Below, one piece after another: positions 8,027 through 17,567 of a DNA stretch of 64,000 nt. This DNA is from Microbacterium algeriense (lineage in GTDB: Bacteria > Actinomycetota > Actinomycetes > Actinomycetales > Microbacteriaceae). A program made the translations under genes and the position numbers. Within the stretch, counting starts at the first letter, position 1. Each line of letters begins with the position of its first letter. The stretch lies in the NCBI RefSeq assembly GCF_008868005.1, contig NZ_WAAO01000001.1, forward strand, positions 992,001 through 1,056,000, in the 5' to 3' direction. The notes beneath the pieces were generated by a model that did not search any database, was not told where the DNA came from, and saw only the letters and a list, made by a program, of their open reading frames with translations.

Positions 8027-8686
8027 ATGGTTGACATCAACTCCAAGATTTCCAAGGGCATGCTCGGCACGAAGCTCGGCATGACCCAGGTCTGGAACGA
8101 GAACGGCAAGCTCGTTCCCGTCACCGTGATCGAGCTGGCGCCCAACGTGGTCACCCAGGTCCGCACGCCCGAGAAGGACGGCTACAACGCCGTGCAGATC
8201 GCGTACGGCCAGATCGACCCCCGCAAGGTGAACAAGCCGCTCTCCGCTCACTTCGAGGCAGCCGGCGTCACGCCGCGCCGTCACGTCACCGAGATCCGCA
8301 CCGCGGACGCCGGCGACTACACCCTGGGCCAGGAGCTCACGGTCGACGGAACCTTCGAGGCGGGCCAGCTCGTCGACGTCGTCGGCACGAGCAAGGGCAA
8401 GGGCTTCGCCGGTGTCATGAAGCGCCACAACTTCAAGGGCGTCTCGGCATCGCACGGTTCGCACCGCAACCACCGTAAGCCCGGCTCCATCGGCGCATCG
8501 TCGACCCCGAGCCGCGTCTTCAAGGGCATGCGCATGGCCGGCCGTATGGGTGGCGAGCGCGTGACCGTCCTCAACCTCACGGTGCACGCCATCGACATCG
8601 AGAAGGGACTCATGCTCGTCAAGGGCGCCGTCCCCGGTGCTCGCGGCCGCATCGTCTACGTCCGCAACGCAGTGAAGGGTGCCTGA
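8027..8686 (+). CDS. rplC: 50S ribosomal protein L3
   Basis: 219 residues. The start [20 protein letters not shown] contains the family's K.GMTQ(V/I) motif, and the extended loop carries [20 protein letters not shown] and [15 protein letters not shown], which reaches toward the peptidyl-transferase centre and includes the Gln/Asn methylation neighbourhood. It is an early assembly protein of 23S rRNA. It lies 8 nt after rpsJ with a weak AGGTCCGCC ribosome site. No unusual features. Confidence 0.99.
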   Translation: MVDINSKISKGMLGTKLGMTQVWNENGKLVPVTVIELAPNVVTQVRTPEKDGYNAVQIAYGQIDPRKVNKPLSAHFEAAGVTPRRHVTEIRTADAGDYTLGQELTVDGTFEAGQLVDVVGTSKGKGFAGVMKRHNFKGVSASHGSHRNHRKPGSIGASSTPSRVFKGMRMAGRMGGERVTVLNLTVHAIDIEKGLMLVKGAVPGARGRIVYVRNAVKGA

Positions 8687-8688
8687 TC

Positions 8689-9351
8689 ATGGCTGACTCG
8701 ACTCTCGCGCTCGACGTCCTCAAGGCAGACGGCAAGAAGGCTGGCTCGATCGAGCTTCCCGCCGCGCTGTTCGACGTCAAGACGAACATCCCGCTGATCC
8801 ACCAGGTCGTCGTCGCGCAGCTCGCGGCGGCTCGCCAGGGCACGCACTCGACCAAGCGTCGTGGCGAGGTCTCCGGCGCGGGCCGCAAGCCCTTCAAGCA
8901 GAAGGGCACGGGTAACGCCCGTCAGGGTTCCATCCGCGCGCCGCACATGACCGGTGGTGGCATCGTCCACGGCCCGAAGCCGCGTGACTACTCGCAGCGC
9001 ACCCCCAAGAAGATGATCGCCGCCGCCCTGCTGGGCGCGCTCAGCGACCGCTTCCGCGGAGACCGCCTGCACGCGATCGACACGTTCGGCACCGATGGCG
9101 CCCCTTCGACCAAGGCCGCTGCGGGCTTCCTCGCACAGGTCGCCACGTCGAAGAACGTCCTCGTGGTGATCGAGCGCGGCGACGAGCTCGCGCTCAAGAG
9201 CCTGCGCAACCTCACCAACGTGCACCTGCTGTCGTTCGACCAGCTCAACGCATACGACGTGCTCGTCTCCGACGACATCGTCTTCACCCAGGCCGCGCTC
9301 GAGGGCTTCATCGCCTCCAAGTCCGGCGCCAACCAGGAGGTCTCCGCATGA
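8689..9351 (+). CDS. rplD: 50S ribosomal protein L4
   Basis: 220 residues. The exit-tunnel loop region reads [20 protein letters not shown] and [20 protein letters not shown], typical of L4. In other bacteria L4 also represses its own operon by binding the S10 leader, which makes the long leader before rpsJ of interest. The start is 2 nt after the rplC stop, and the end overlaps rplW by ATGA. Confidence 0.99.
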   Translation: MADSTLALDVLKADGKKAGSIELPAALFDVKTNIPLIHQVVVAQLAAARQGTHSTKRRGEVSGAGRKPFKQKGTGNARQGSIRAPHMTGGGIVHGPKPRDYSQRTPKKMIAAALLGALSDRFRGDRLHAIDTFGTDGAPSTKAAAGFLAQVATSKNVLVVIERGDELALKSLRNLTNVHLLSFDQLNAYDVLVSDDIVFTQAALEGFIASKSGANQEVSA

Positions 9352-9671
9352 GCGAGCAGGCATCTGTTCTCCAGACGGCCCTGAACAAGGACCCGCGCGA
9401 CATCATCCTGAAGCCGGTCGTGTCCGAGAAGAGCTACGGGCTCATCGATGAGGGCAAGTACACCTTCCTCGTCGACCCCCGCGCTTCGAAGACCGAGATC
9501 AAGCTCGCCATCGAGAAGATCTTCGGCGTCAAGGTCGCGTCCGTCAACACGCTCAACCGCGTCGGCAAGGCTCGTCGCACCCGCTTCGGCACCGGCAAGC
9601 GCAAGGACACCAAGCGCGCCATCGTCACCCTGAAGTCGGGCACCATCGACATCTTCACGGCAATCGGCTGA
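9348..9671 (+). CDS. rplW: 50S ribosomal protein L23
   Basis: 107 residues. After a short N-terminal extension ([18 protein letters not shown]) the family body follows: [40 protein letters not shown], then a basic C-terminal stretch. L23 lies at the polypeptide tunnel exit and is the docking site for trigger factor and SRP. The ATG overlaps the rplD stop. Confidence 0.98.
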   Translation: MSEQASVLQTALNKDPRDIILKPVVSEKSYGLIDEGKYTFLVDPRASKTEIKLAIEKIFGVKVASVNTLNRVGKARRTRFGTGKRKDTKRAIVTLKSGTIDIFTAIG

Positions 9672-9691
9672 TCCGGGGGATAAGGACAATC

Positions 9692-10531
9692 ATGGCAATT
9701 CGCAAGTACAAGCCCACGACCCCGGGCCGCCGCGGCTCGTCGGTGGCTGACTTCGCCGAGATCACCCGATCGACGCCGGAGAAGTCGCTGCTGCGCCCGC
9801 TCTCGAAGACCGGTGGTCGCAACAACCAGGGACGCATCACGACCCGTCACATCGGTGGTGGCCACAAGCGCCAGTACCGTGTCATCGACTTCCGTCGCAA
9901 TGACAAGGACGGCGTGAACGCCAAGGTCGCTCACATCGAGTACGACCCCAACCGCACCGCGCGCATCGCGCTGCTGCACTACTTCGACGGTGAGAAGCGC
10001 TACATCCTCGCTCCGGCGAAGCTGAAGCAGGGCGACATCGTCGAGTCGGGTGCCGGGGCTGACATCAAGCCGGGCAACAACCTCCCGCTGAAGAACATCC
10101 CCACCGGTACCGTGATCCACGCGATCGAGCTCCGCCCCGGTGGCGGCGCGAAGATGGCGCGTTCGGCCGGTGCCTCCGTCCGTCTCGTCGCCAAGGACGG
10201 CCCCTACGCCCAGCTGCGTCTGCCTTCGGGCGAGATCCGCAACGTCGATGCGCGCTGCCGCGCGACCATCGGCGAGGTCGGCAACGCCGAGCAGTCGAAC
10301 ATCAACTGGGGCAAGGCCGGCCGCATGCGTTGGAAGGGCGTCCGCCCGACCGTGCGTGGTGTCGCGATGAACCCGGTCGACCACCCGCACGGTGGTGGTG
10401 AGGGCAAGACGTCCGGTGGACGTCACCCCGTCTCCCCGTGGGGTCAGGCTGAGGGTCGCACCCGTCACGCCAACAAGGAAAGCGACAAGTACATCGTGCG
10501 TCGTCGTAACGCCGGCAAGAAGCGCAAGTAG
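9692..10531 (+). CDS. rplB: 50S ribosomal protein L2
   Basis: 279 residues, normal length. Motifs include [40 protein letters not shown] and the C-terminal [20 protein letters not shown] loop with the conserved His that contacts the peptidyl-transferase centre. An AGGACA purine stretch precedes the ATG. L2 is needed for subunit association and peptide bond formation. Confidence 0.99.
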   Translation: MAIRKYKPTTPGRRGSSVADFAEITRSTPEKSLLRPLSKTGGRNNQGRITTRHIGGGHKRQYRVIDFRRNDKDGVNAKVAHIEYDPNRTARIALLHYFDGEKRYILAPAKLKQGDIVESGAGADIKPGNNLPLKNIPTGTVIHAIELRPGGGAKMARSAGASVRLVAKDGPYAQLRLPSGEIRNVDARCRATIGEVGNAEQSNINWGKAGRMRWKGVRPTVRGVAMNPVDHPHGGGEGKTSGGRHPVSPWGQAEGRTRHANKESDKYIVRRRNAGKKRK

Positions 10532-10543
10532 GAGTAAGAGAAG

Positions 10544-10825
10544 ATGCCTCGCAGTCTTAAGAAGGGCCCCTTCGTCGACGAGCACCTGCTTCGCAAGGTG
10601 GTCGTGCAGAACGAAGCCGGCACCAAGAACGTCATCAAGACCTGGTCCCGTCGGTCCATGATCATCCCGGCCATGCTGGGTCACACGATCGCGGTCCACG
10701 ACGGACGCAAGCACATCCCTGTGTTCGTGTCCGAGACCATGGTCGGTCACAAGCTGGGCGAGTTCGCGCCCACCCGCACCTTCCGCGGCCACGAGAAGGA
10801 CGACAAGAAGGGGCGGCGCCGCTAA
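10544..10825 (+). CDS. rpsS: 30S ribosomal protein S19
   Basis: 93 residues: [39 protein letters not shown] and [17 protein letters not shown] are all signature segments. S19 forms a head complex with S13 and contacts the A-site tRNA region. A good GTAAGAGAAG ribosome site precedes the ATG. The TAA overlaps the rplV ATG by one base (TAATG). Confidence 0.99.
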   Translation: MPRSLKKGPFVDEHLLRKVVVQNEAGTKNVIKTWSRRSMIIPAMLGHTIAVHDGRKHIPVFVSETMVGHKLGEFAPTRTFRGHEKDDKKGRRR

Positions 10826-11223
10826 TGGTCGAATCGATCGCACGCGTGAAGCACATCCGCGTGACCCCGCAGAAGGCTCGTCGTGTCGTCGCGCTCATCA
10901 AGGGCAAGCAGGCCCAGGAGGCTCTCGCGATCCTCAAGTTCGCGCAGCAGAGCGCGAGCGAGCCGATCTACAAGCTTGTCGCGTCGGCCATGGCCAACGC
11001 GCAGGTCAAGGCGGATCGTGACGGCGAGTACCTCGACGAGCAGGACCTGTACGTGAAGAACGCGTACGTGGACGAGGGCACGACGCTCAAGCGTTTCCAG
11101 CCCCGTGCACAGGGTCGCGCTTTCCAGATCAAGAAGCGCACGAGCCACATCACGGTCGTGCTCTCGACGCCTGAGACGGCTCCGGCCGCCGCGGGCGACA
11201 GCAACAAGAAGGCGAGCAAGTAA
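10825..11223 (+). CDS. rplV: 50S ribosomal protein L22
   Basis: 132 residues. The core runs from AKHIR-like [20 protein letters not shown] through [20 protein letters not shown] to the beta-hairpin [19 protein letters not shown] that lines the exit tunnel beside L4 (site of some macrolide-resistance changes). A short Ala/Lys tail ([15 protein letters not shown]) is added at the end. Overlaps its neighbours by one base on both sides. Confidence 0.98.
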   Translation: MVESIARVKHIRVTPQKARRVVALIKGKQAQEALAILKFAQQSASEPIYKLVASAMANAQVKADRDGEYLDEQDLYVKNAYVDEGTTLKRFQPRAQGRAFQIKKRTSHITVVLSTPETAPAAAGDSNKKASK

Positions 11224-11978
11224 TGGGACAGAAGGTAAACCCGTACGGCTTCCGCCTCGGCATCACGACGGACCACGTCTCGCGTTGGTTCTCCGACTCG
11301 ACGAAGCCGGGTCAGCGTTACGCCGACTACGTGGCCGAGGACATCAAGATCCGCAACCTGCTCAAGACGCAGCTCGACCGCGCCGGTGTCTCGAACATCG
11401 AGATCGAGCGCACCCGTGACCGCGTCCGCGTCGACATCCACACCGCCCGTCCGGGCATCGTGATCGGTCGTCGTGGAGCCGAGGCCGAGCGCATCCGCGG
11501 CGACCTCGAGAAGCTCTCGGGCAAGCAGATCCAGCTGAACATCCTCGAGGTCAAGAACCCCGAGGCCGACGCTCAGCTGGTCGCACAGGGCATCGCCGAG
11601 CAGCTCTCTGCTCGCGTGGCGTTCCGTCGTGCGATGCGCAAGGGTCTGCAGGGCGCTCAGCGCGCCGGCGCCAAGGGTATCCGCATCCAGGTCTCCGGCC
11701 GCCTCGGCGGCGCCGAGATGAGCCGCTCGGAGTTCTACCGCGAGGGTCGTGTGCCGCTGCACACGCTGCGCGCGAACATCGACTACGGCTTCTACGAGGC
11801 GAAGACCACCTTCGGCCGCATCGGCGTGAAGGTCTGGATCTACAAGGGCGACCTGACCGCGAAGGAGCTCGCTCGCGAGCAGGCCAACGCGCCCAAGGCT
11901 CGTCGTGACGACCGTGGTGGCGACCGCCGCCGTGCCCCGCGCAATGAGGCACCTGTCGCAGAAGGAGCGTCGGCATAA
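11223..11978 (+). CDS. rpsC: 30S ribosomal protein S3
   Basis: 251 residues. [20 protein letters not shown] opens the family; the KH domain carries [20 protein letters not shown], and the C-terminal domain carries [21 protein letters not shown]3 lines the mRNA entry channel and has helicase-like activity on incoming mRNA. The last 25 residues ([20 protein letters not shown]...) are a charged disordered tail common in actinobacteria. Confidence 0.99.
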   Translation: MGQKVNPYGFRLGITTDHVSRWFSDSTKPGQRYADYVAEDIKIRNLLKTQLDRAGVSNIEIERTRDRVRVDIHTARPGIVIGRRGAEAERIRGDLEKLSGKQIQLNILEVKNPEADAQLVAQGIAEQLSARVAFRRAMRKGLQGAQRAGAKGIRIQVSGRLGGAEMSRSEFYREGRVPLHTLRANIDYGFYEAKTTFGRIGVKVWIYKGDLTAKELAREQANAPKARRDDRGGDRRRAPRNEAPVAEGASA

Positions 11979-12397
11979 TGCTCATCCCCCGTAAGGTCAA
12001 GTTCCGTAAGCAGCACCACCCGGGTCGCTCGGGTCAGGCCACCGGCGGCACGAAGGTCTCCTTCGGCGAGTACGGTATCCAGGCCCTCACCCCCGCTTAC
12101 GTGACGAACCGTCAGATCGAGTCCGCTCGTATCGCGATGACCCGTCACATCAAGCGTGGTGGAAAGGTGTGGATCAACATCTACCCCGACCGTCCCCTCA
12201 CCAAGAAGCCTGCCGAGACCCGCATGGGTTCCGGTAAGGGTTCCCCCGAGTGGTGGGTCGCCAACGTCAAGCCGGGCCGCGTCCTCTTCGAGGTCGCGGG
12301 TGTCGACGAGCAGCTCGCTCGCGAGGCCCTGACCCGAGCAATTCACAAGCTGCCGCTCAAGGCACGCATCATCAAGCGCGAGGAGGGCGACGCGTAA
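11978..12397 (+). CDS. rplP: 50S ribosomal protein L16
   Basis: 139 residues: [40 protein letters not shown] and the [20 protein letters not shown] block near the A-site tRNA. L16 organises 23S rRNA around the A site and is a late assembly factor. The ATG overlaps the rpsC TAA, and the TAA overlaps the rpmC ATG (TAATG). Confidence 0.99.
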   Translation: MLIPRKVKFRKQHHPGRSGQATGGTKVSFGEYGIQALTPAYVTNRQIESARIAMTRHIKRGGKVWINIYPDRPLTKKPAETRMGSGKGSPEWWVANVKPGRVLFEVAGVDEQLAREALTRAIHKLPLKARIIKREEGDA

Positions 12398-12714
12398 TGG
12401 CGATCGGCACCAAGGAGCTCGCTCCGGCAGAGCTCGACACATTCGAAGACCAGCGCCTCGTCGAGGAGCTGCGCAAGGCCAAGGAGGAGCTGTTCAACCT
12501 CCGTTTCCAGTCGGCCACCGGCCAGCTGGAGAGCCACGGCCGCATCCGCGCCGTCAAGCGCGACATCGCGCGTCTCTACACGGTGATCCGCGAGCGCGAG
12601 CTGGGCATCCGTGCGACGCCCGCTCCGGTCGAGGCTCCCGCGAAGAAGGCGACCAAGTCGAAGGCGAAGAAGGCGGACTCCGCCGACGACGCCGCGAAGG
12701 AAGAGGCTGAGTGA
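12397..12714 (+). CDS. rpmC: 50S ribosomal protein L29 with a C-terminal Ala/Lys extension
   Basis: 105 residues against about 65-80 for most L29. The family helix pair is [20 protein letters not shown] and [20 protein letters not shown]. After residue 78 the protein continues as [20 protein letters not shown] and ends in Asp/Ala/Glu residues. L29 lies by the tunnel exit near L23, so the tail would project near nascent chains or targeting factors. I chose ATG 12397 because it overlaps the rplP stop; a longer frame is a shadow of rplP. Confidence 0.97.
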   Translation: MAIGTKELAPAELDTFEDQRLVEELRKAKEELFNLRFQSATGQLESHGRIRAVKRDIARLYTVIRERELGIRATPAPVEAPAKKATKSKAKKADSADDAAKEEAE

Positions 12715-13046
12715 TGGCCACGAAGAAGGAAGCGACTGTGGAGACGCAGGCCGCAGGACACGAGTCGTCCGAGCACGACGTCCGCGACACCGCTGCCCGC
12801 GGCTACCGCAAGGCACGTCGCGGCTACGTCGTCAGCGACAAGATGGACAAGACCATCGTGGTCGAGGTCGAGGACCGCGTGAAGCACCCGCTTTACGGCA
12901 AGGTCATCCGCCGCACCTCGAAGGTCAAGGCGCACGATGAGGCGAACTCCGCCGGCATCGGCGACCTGGTCCTGATCAACGAGACCCGCCCGCTGAGCGC
13001 CACGAAGCGCTGGCGCCTGGTGGAGATTCTGGAGAAGGCCAAGTGA
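12714..13046 (+). CDS. rpsQ: 30S ribosomal protein S17 with an N-terminal extension
   Basis: 110 residues; the family core [39 protein letters not shown] and [19 protein letters not shown] is preceded by about 27 acidic/polar residues ([20 protein letters not shown]...). S17 is a primary 16S rRNA binder at the 5' domain. GTG 12711 directly before the ATG could also serve; ATG 12714 gives the one-base TGATG overlap. The end overlaps rplN by GTGA. Confidence 0.97.
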   Translation: MATKKEATVETQAAGHESSEHDVRDTAARGYRKARRGYVVSDKMDKTIVVEVEDRVKHPLYGKVIRRTSKVKAHDEANSAGIGDLVLINETRPLSATKRWRLVEILEKAK

Positions 13047-13411
13047 TTCAGCAGGAATCCCGACTCAAGGTCGCCGACAACACCGGCGCCAAGGAGCTGC
13101 TCACCATCCGTGTCCTCGGTGGCTCGAAGCGTCGTTACGCGGGCCTCGGCGACACGATCGTCGCGACCGTCAAGGACGCGATCCCCGGTGGCAACGTGAA
13201 GAAGGGCGACGTCGTCAAGGCGGTCATCGTCCGCACCAAGAAGGAGGTCCGTCGTCCGGACGGCTCCTACATCAAGTTCGACGAGAACGCCGCAGTGATC
13301 CTGAAGAACGACGGGGAGCCCCGTGGCACCCGTATCTTCGGGCCGGTCGGTCGTGAGCTTCGCGACAAGAAGTTCATGAAGATCGTCTCGCTGGCGCCGG
13401 AGGTCATCTAA
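13043..13411 (+). CDS. rplN: 50S ribosomal protein L14
   Basis: 122 residues with a GTG start overlapping rps[41 protein letters not shown] and [20 protein letters not shown] are family signatures. L14 forms intersubunit bridges with h14 of 16S rRNA and binds the silencing factor RsfS. Highly conserved, with no extension. Confidence 0.99.
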   Translation: MIQQESRLKVADNTGAKELLTIRVLGGSKRRYAGLGDTIVATVKDAIPGGNVKKGDVVKAVIVRTKKEVRRPDGSYIKFDENAAVILKNDGEPRGTRIFGPVGRELRDKKFMKIVSLAPEVI

Positions 13412-13413
13412 TC

Positions 13414-13773
13414 ATGGCGAAGATCAAGAAGGGTGACCTGGTTCAGGTCATCACCGGTGCGACGCAGGAGCGTGGCGGCGACCGCGGCAAGCAGGGCAAG
13501 GTCCTCGATGTCCTCGCCGACAAGAACCGCGTCATCGTCGAAGGCGTGAACTACGTCACCAAGCACACCCGCGTCGGCCAGACGCAGCGTGGCACCAAGA
13601 CCGGAGGCCTCGAGACCGTCGAAGCCTCCATCCACATCTCGAACGTCGCACTCGTCGACCCCTCGACCAAGAAGCCGACCAAGGTCGGCCACCGGGTCGA
13701 GGAGCAGACGAAGGACGGCGTGAAGCGCACCGTCCGCGTGCGCTACGCGAAGAAGAGCGGTAAGGACCTCTGA
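13414..13773 (+). CDS. rplX: 50S ribosomal protein L24
   Basis: 119 residues. The KOW motif is [23 protein letters not shown] in pieces at residues 5-30, followed by [17 protein letters not shown]24 starts assembly of the 5' domain of 23S rRNA. The overlap with rplE is one base (TGATG). Confidence 0.99.
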   Translation: MAKIKKGDLVQVITGATQERGGDRGKQGKVLDVLADKNRVIVEGVNYVTKHTRVGQTQRGTKTGGLETVEASIHISNVALVDPSTKKPTKVGHRVEEQTKDGVKRTVRVRYAKKSGKDL

Positions 13774-14363
13774 TGAGCACCGACACTGCCGCGCCGGCTG
13801 GCAAGATCCAGCCGCGCCTGAAGCAGAAGTACAACACCGAGATCAAGAAGGCGATGCAGGAAGAGTTCGGTTACGCGAACGTCATGCAGATCCCCGGACT
13901 GGTCAAGGTCGTCGTGAACACCGGTGTCGGCGAGGCAGCTCGCGACAGCAAGGTGATCGATGGCGCGGTCGACGACCTCACCAAGATCACCGGCCAGAAG
14001 CCGATCGTCACGAAGGCTCGCAAGTCCATCGCGCAGTTCAAGCTGCGCGAGGGTCAGGCCATCGGCGCGCACGTCACCCTCCGCGGTGACCGCGCGTGGG
14101 AGTTCGTGGATCGCCTCGTCTCGCTCGCACTGCCCCGTATCCGCGACTTCCGCGGTCTCTCGGCCAAGCAGTTCGACGGCAACGGCAACTACACCTTCGG
14201 TCTCCAGGAGCAGAGCGTGTTCCACGAGATCGATCAGGACAAGATCGACCGGGTTCGCGGTTTCGACATCACCGTCGTCACCACCGCGAAGACGGATGAC
14301 GAGGGTCGGGCCCTGCTCCGCCACCTCGGCTTCCCGTTCCGCTCGGAAGACGCACAGGCGTAA
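13773..14363 (+). CDS. rplE: 50S ribosomal protein L5
   Basis: 196 residues. Landmarks are [60 protein letters not shown] and [21 protein letters not shown]5 binds 5S rRNA and touches the P-site tRNA. In most actinobacteria rpsN would come next; here the gene is followed by a repeat pair and a new promoter. Confidence 0.99.
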   Translation: MSTDTAAPAGKIQPRLKQKYNTEIKKAMQEEFGYANVMQIPGLVKVVVNTGVGEAARDSKVIDGAVDDLTKITGQKPIVTKARKSIAQFKLREGQAIGAHVTLRGDRAWEFVDRLVSLALPRIRDFRGLSAKQFDGNGNYTFGLQEQSVFHEIDQDKIDRVRGFDITVVTTAKTDDEGRALLRHLGFPFRSEDAQA

Positions 14364-14450
14364 CCCTTCGACAGGCTCAGGGACCCATGGGTTGCTGAGT
14401 GGCCCGCTGGGCTGCTGATCGGCCCCTCTGGGTCGCTGAGCCTGTCGAAG
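14364..14450. repeat. Paired copies of the CTTCGACAGGCTCAG repeat facing each other
   Basis: CTTCGACAGGCTCAG at 14366-14380 faces its exact reverse complement CTGAGCCTGTCGAAG at 14436-14450, so the rplE-rpsH gap can fold into a 15-bp stem with a 55-nt loop. It starts directly after the rplE TAA and may act as a terminator or as an mRNA stabiliser between the two operon halves. Confidence 0.8.
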
Positions 14451-14473
14451 CATCGTCTCAGAGCACGTACAAT
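14445..14473 (+). promoter_or_regulatory. Candidate promoter for the rpsH half of the spc operon
   Basis: TACAAT at 14468-14473 matches the -10 consensus at five of six positions. A weak -35 (TCGAAG, 14445-14450) lies 17 nt upstream and is made by the end of the repeat's right arm. The leader to rpsH would be about 67 nt. Confidence 0.5.
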
Positions 14474-14547
14474 TGAAAATTGCGTGTCATCGCAGGCCGT
14501 CTGTCGTGTAACGGCAGCCGGAACCTCATGAACAAAGGAAAACAACA

Positions 14548-14946
14548 ATGACAATGACAGACCCGGTCGCAGATCTGCTGACCCGTCTGCGCAACGCGAA
14601 CTCGGCGCACCACGATTCCGTGACCCTGCCGTCGAGCAAGCTGAAGACGAACATCGCCCAGATCCTCCAGCAGGAGGGCTACATCGCCGGCTGGGAGACC
14701 ACCGACGCCCGCGTCGGGAAGAACCTGACGCTGACGCTGAAGTACGGCCCGAACCGCGAGCGGTCCATCGCCGGCATCAAGCGCGTGTCCAAGCCCGGTC
14801 TCCGCGTGTACGCGAAGTCCACCGAGCTTCCCACGGTCCTCGGCGGCCTCGGCGTGGCCATCCTGTCCACCTCCTCCGGTCTCCTCACTGACCGTCAGGC
14901 AGAGCAGAAGGGCGTGGGCGGAGAAGTTCTCGCCTACGTGTGGTAA
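14548..14946 (+). CDS. rpsH: 30S ribosomal protein S8
   Basis: 132 residues: [38 protein letters not shown] and [20 protein letters not shown] are diagnostic. S8 binds the central domain of 16S rRNA and in E. coli represses the spc operon. An AAGGAAAACAACA stretch precedes the ATG. A second in-frame ATG (14554) is possible. Confidence 0.99.
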   Translation: MTMTDPVADLLTRLRNANSAHHDSVTLPSSKLKTNIAQILQQEGYIAGWETTDARVGKNLTLTLKYGPNRERSIAGIKRVSKPGLRVYAKSTELPTVLGGLGVAILSTSSGLLTDRQAEQKGVGGEVLAYVW

Positions 14947-14952
14947 TTCGAA

Positions 14953-15489
14953 ATGTCTCGAATCGGACGACTTCCCATCGACGTTCCCGCGGGCGTGACC
15001 GTTACGGTCGACGGCCGTGAGGTCGCGGTGAAGGGCCCCAAGGGTGAGCTCACCCTCACGGTGGCCAGCCCCATCGAGGTCGCGGTCGAGGAGAACCAGG
15101 TTCTGGTCTCCCGTCCCGACGACGAGCGCGAGTCGCGGTCGCTTCACGGCCTGACCCGCACGCTCATCAACAACAACATCATCGGCGTGACCCAGGGCTA
15201 CACCAAGGGTCTCGAGGTCGTCGGCACCGGTTACCGCGTGCAGCAGAAGGGCAGCTCGGTCGAGTTCGCCCTCGGCTTCTCGCACCCGGTCCTGATCGAC
15301 CCGCCCGCCGGCATCACGCTCACGGTCGAGGGCACCACCAAGCTCACCGTCAGCGGGATCGACAAGCAGGCTGTCGGCGAGGCAGCTGCCAACATCCGCA
15401 AGATCCGCAAGCCCGAGCCGTACAAGGGCAAGGGTGTGCGCTACGCCGGCGAGAACGTGCGTCGCAAGGCCGGAAAGAGTGGTAAGTAA
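14953..15489 (+). CDS. rplF: 50S ribosomal protein L6
   Basis: 178 residues. [32 protein letters not shown] and the C-terminal [20 protein letters not shown] are typical. L6 lies near the factor-binding site and the sarcin-ricin loop; gentamicin-resistance changes map to its C-terminus in other species. Spacing from rpsH is 6 nt. Confidence 0.99.
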   Translation: MSRIGRLPIDVPAGVTVTVDGREVAVKGPKGELTLTVASPIEVAVEENQVLVSRPDDERESRSLHGLTRTLINNNIIGVTQGYTKGLEVVGTGYRVQQKGSSVEFALGFSHPVLIDPPAGITLTVEGTTKLTVSGIDKQAVGEAAANIRKIRKPEPYKGKGVRYAGENVRRKAGKSGK

Positions 15490-15491
15490 CC

Positions 15492-15851
15492 ATGGCTCTC
15501 AAGTCAAAGTCTGACGCCCGCGCGCGTCGTCACGCCCGCCTTCGCAAGAAGGTCGTCGGCACCGAGGCGCGTCCGCGTCTCGTCGTCAACCGCTCGGCCC
15601 GCCACGTCTTCGTGCAGCTGGTCGACGACAGCAAGGGTCACACCGTCGCGTCGGCTTCGACGCTCGAGACCGACCTGCGCTCGCTCGAGGGTGACAAGAC
15701 CGCCAAGGCCCGCAAGGTCGGCGAGCTCCTCGCCGAGCGTGCGAAGGCTGCCGGCGTTTCCGAGGCAGTGTTCGACCGTGGCGGCAACCGCTACGCCGGT
15801 CGTGTCGCCGCCATCGCCGACGGCGCCCGCGAGGGGGGTCTGGCACTGTGA
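15492..15851 (+). CDS. rplR: 50S ribosomal protein L18
   Basis: 119 residues: [40 protein letters not shown] and [21 protein letters not shown]18 delivers 5S rRNA to the central protuberance with L5. It starts 2 nt after rplF and overlaps rpsE by GTGA. Confidence 0.99.
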   Translation: MALKSKSDARARRHARLRKKVVGTEARPRLVVNRSARHVFVQLVDDSKGHTVASASTLETDLRSLEGDKTAKARKVGELLAERAKAAGVSEAVFDRGGNRYAGRVAAIADGAREGGLAL

Positions 15852-16552
15852 GTGACAACAAGGAGAACGAAGTGACCGAAGCGGCAGCTGCCACTTCCGA
15901 GACGGCCGCCGGCACCACGCAGGCCGAGCCGGCTCGCGACTCGCGTGACGGCCGCCGCGGCGGCCGTGGCGACCGCAACCAGGGTGGCGGTCGTGACCGC
16001 AACTCTCGTGACCGCGGCGACAACCAGTTCCTGGAGCGCGTCGTCACCATCAACCGCGTCTCGAAGGTCGTGAAGGGTGGTCGTCGCTTCAGCTTCACCG
16101 CCCTCGTGGTCGTCGGTGACGGCAACGGTCTGGTCGGCGTCGGCTACGGCAAGGCCCGCGAGGTCCCCCTGGCGATCTCGAAGGGTGTCGAAGAGGCCAA
16201 GCGCAACTTCTTCCGCGTTCCGCGCGTCGGCAGCACCATCCCGCACCCCGTGCAGGGTGAGGCCGCCGCCGGTGTGGTCCTGCTCCGTCCGGCCGCTGCC
16301 GGTACCGGTGTCATCGCCGGTGGTCCGGTCCGCGCCGTGCTCGAGTGCGCCGGTATCCACGACGTGCTGTCGAAGTCGCTCGGCTCGTCGAACACGATCA
16401 ACATCGTGCACGCGACGGTCACCGCCCTGAAGCAGCTCGAGGAGCCCCGTGCGGTCGCCGCACGTCGTGGCCTCGAGTTCGACCAGGTCGCTCCGGCGCG
16501 GCTCGTCCGCGCCGAGGCTGACGCCATCGCCGCACAGAAGGTAGGTGCCTGA
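15848..16552 (+). CDS. rpsE: 30S ribosomal protein S5 with an Arg/Gly-rich N-terminal extension
   Basis: 234 residues, about 60 longer than the E. coli protein. The first 57 residues are an Ala/Thr/Glu then Arg/Gly/Asp-rich disordered segment ([20 protein letters not shown]). The S5 core follows: [61 protein letters not shown]5 guards decoding accuracy and the mRNA entry site; the RGG-like tail could bind RNA. GTG start overlapping rplR. Confidence 0.98.
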   Translation: MSDNKENEVTEAAAATSETAAGTTQAEPARDSRDGRRGGRGDRNQGGGRDRNSRDRGDNQFLERVVTINRVSKVVKGGRRFSFTALVVVGDGNGLVGVGYGKAREVPLAISKGVEEAKRNFFRVPRVGSTIPHPVQGEAAAGVVLLRPAAAGTGVIAGGPVRAVLECAGIHDVLSKSLGSSNTINIVHATVTALKQLEEPRAVAARRGLEFDQVAPARLVRAEADAIAAQKVGA

Positions 16553-16737
16553 TGGCCGCGCGACTGAAGGTCACGCAGATCAAGTCCAAGGTGAGCGAGA
16601 AGCAGAACCAGCGCGACACGCTGCGCAGCCTCGGTCTCAAGCGGATCGGTGACACCACCGTCCGCCCCGACGACGCGCAGACGCGCGGTTACGTCAAGAC
16701 CGTCGCCCACCTCGTCAAGGTTGAGGAGATCGACTAA
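16552..16737 (+). CDS. rpmD: 50S ribosomal protein L30
   Basis: 61 residues: [39 protein letters not shown] and [14 protein letters not shown], all family features at normal length. It overlaps both neighbours by one base. Confidence 0.99.
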   Translation: MAARLKVTQIKSKVSEKQNQRDTLRSLGLKRIGDTTVRPDDAQTRGYVKTVAHLVKVEEID

Positions 16738-17384
16738 TGGCCGAGAAGAACGAGGCCGTCGAGGCTGAGAAGGCCCCGAAGAAGGCTGCTGCTCCCAAGG
16801 CTGCCGCCGAGAAGAAGACCGCGGAGAAGAAGCCCGCCGCGAAGAAGGCACCGGCCAAGACCGCGGCCTCCGACGCCAAGGCCGACTCCGTCGCCAAGCC
16901 CGCCGCCAAGAAGGCTGCGCCGAAGAAGGATGCCCCGGCGTCCCGCCCCGGCGTGCTGAAGGTGCACCACCTGCGTCCCGTCCCGGGGGCCAACACCGCC
17001 AAGACTCGCGTCGGCCGTGGTGAGGGCTCGAAGGGCAAGACCGCCGGTCGTGGTACCAAGGGCACCAAGGCGCGCAACACCGTTCGCGTCGGCTTCGAGG
17101 GTGGGCAGATGCCGCTGCACATGCGCACCCCGAAGCTGCGCGGGTTCAAGAACCCGTTCCGCGTGGAGTACCAGGTCGTGAACCTGGAGAAGCTCGCGGA
17201 GCTGTACCCGCAGGGTGGCGATGTCACCATCGGCGACCTGGTCGCCAAGGGTGCCGTTCGCAAGAACGAGAAGGTCAAGGTTCTCGGAAACGGCGACATC
17301 GCCGTGAAGCTCACCGTTTCGGTCGACAAGGTCTCGGGTTCTGCCGAGCAGAAGATCGTCGCGGCCGGCGGATCCGTCAAGTAA
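16737..17384 (+). CDS. rplO: 50S ribosomal protein L15 with a long histone-like N-terminal extension
   Basis: 215 residues, against about 147 for a normal L15. Residues 1-68 are almost only Ala, Lys, Pro and Glu (for example [20 protein letters not shown]). The core begins at [20 protein letters not shown], with [20 protein letters not shown] and [21 protein letters not shown]15 is a late 50S assembly protein. The extension resembles the Lys/Ala tails of actinobacterial histone-like proteins; its role is unknown. The ATG overlaps rpmD, and no other start is available close to the core. Confidence 0.97.
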   Translation: MAEKNEAVEAEKAPKKAAAPKAAAEKKTAEKKPAAKKAPAKTAASDAKADSVAKPAAKKAAPKKDAPASRPGVLKVHHLRPVPGANTAKTRVGRGEGSKGKTAGRGTKGTKARNTVRVGFEGGQMPLHMRTPKLRGFKNPFRVEYQVVNLEKLAELYPQGGDVTIGDLVAKGAVRKNEKVKVLGNGDIAVKLTVSVDKVSGSAEQKIVAAGGSVK

Positions 17385-17392
17385 CCGCTGTG

Positions 17393-17425
17393 CAAGAGGG
17401 GTCGGAGATTCTCCGGCCCCTCTTG
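17393..17425 (+). terminator. Rho-independent terminator after rplO
   Basis: CAAGAGGGGTCGGA (17393-17406) pairs with TCCGGCCCCTCTTG (17412-17425), 14 pairs with one G-U, loop GATTC, followed by TGGTTTCATT. It separates the r-protein part of the spc operon from secY, so secY probably has its own promoter in the 140 nt that follow (a TACCCT at 17511-17516 is the best -10, without a good -35). Confidence 0.85.
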
Positions 17426-17567
17426 TGGTTTCATTCTCCGAGACCTCGCTCTGGGGCCGCATCCGGCGGGCCTGGTATCGGTGACGAATTCCGGGAACCC
17501 TGGTTTGCGTTACCCTGGTCTTTCAGCCGTCCTTCGGGAACCGGCAACCTTTTCAGGAGGAACGTCC

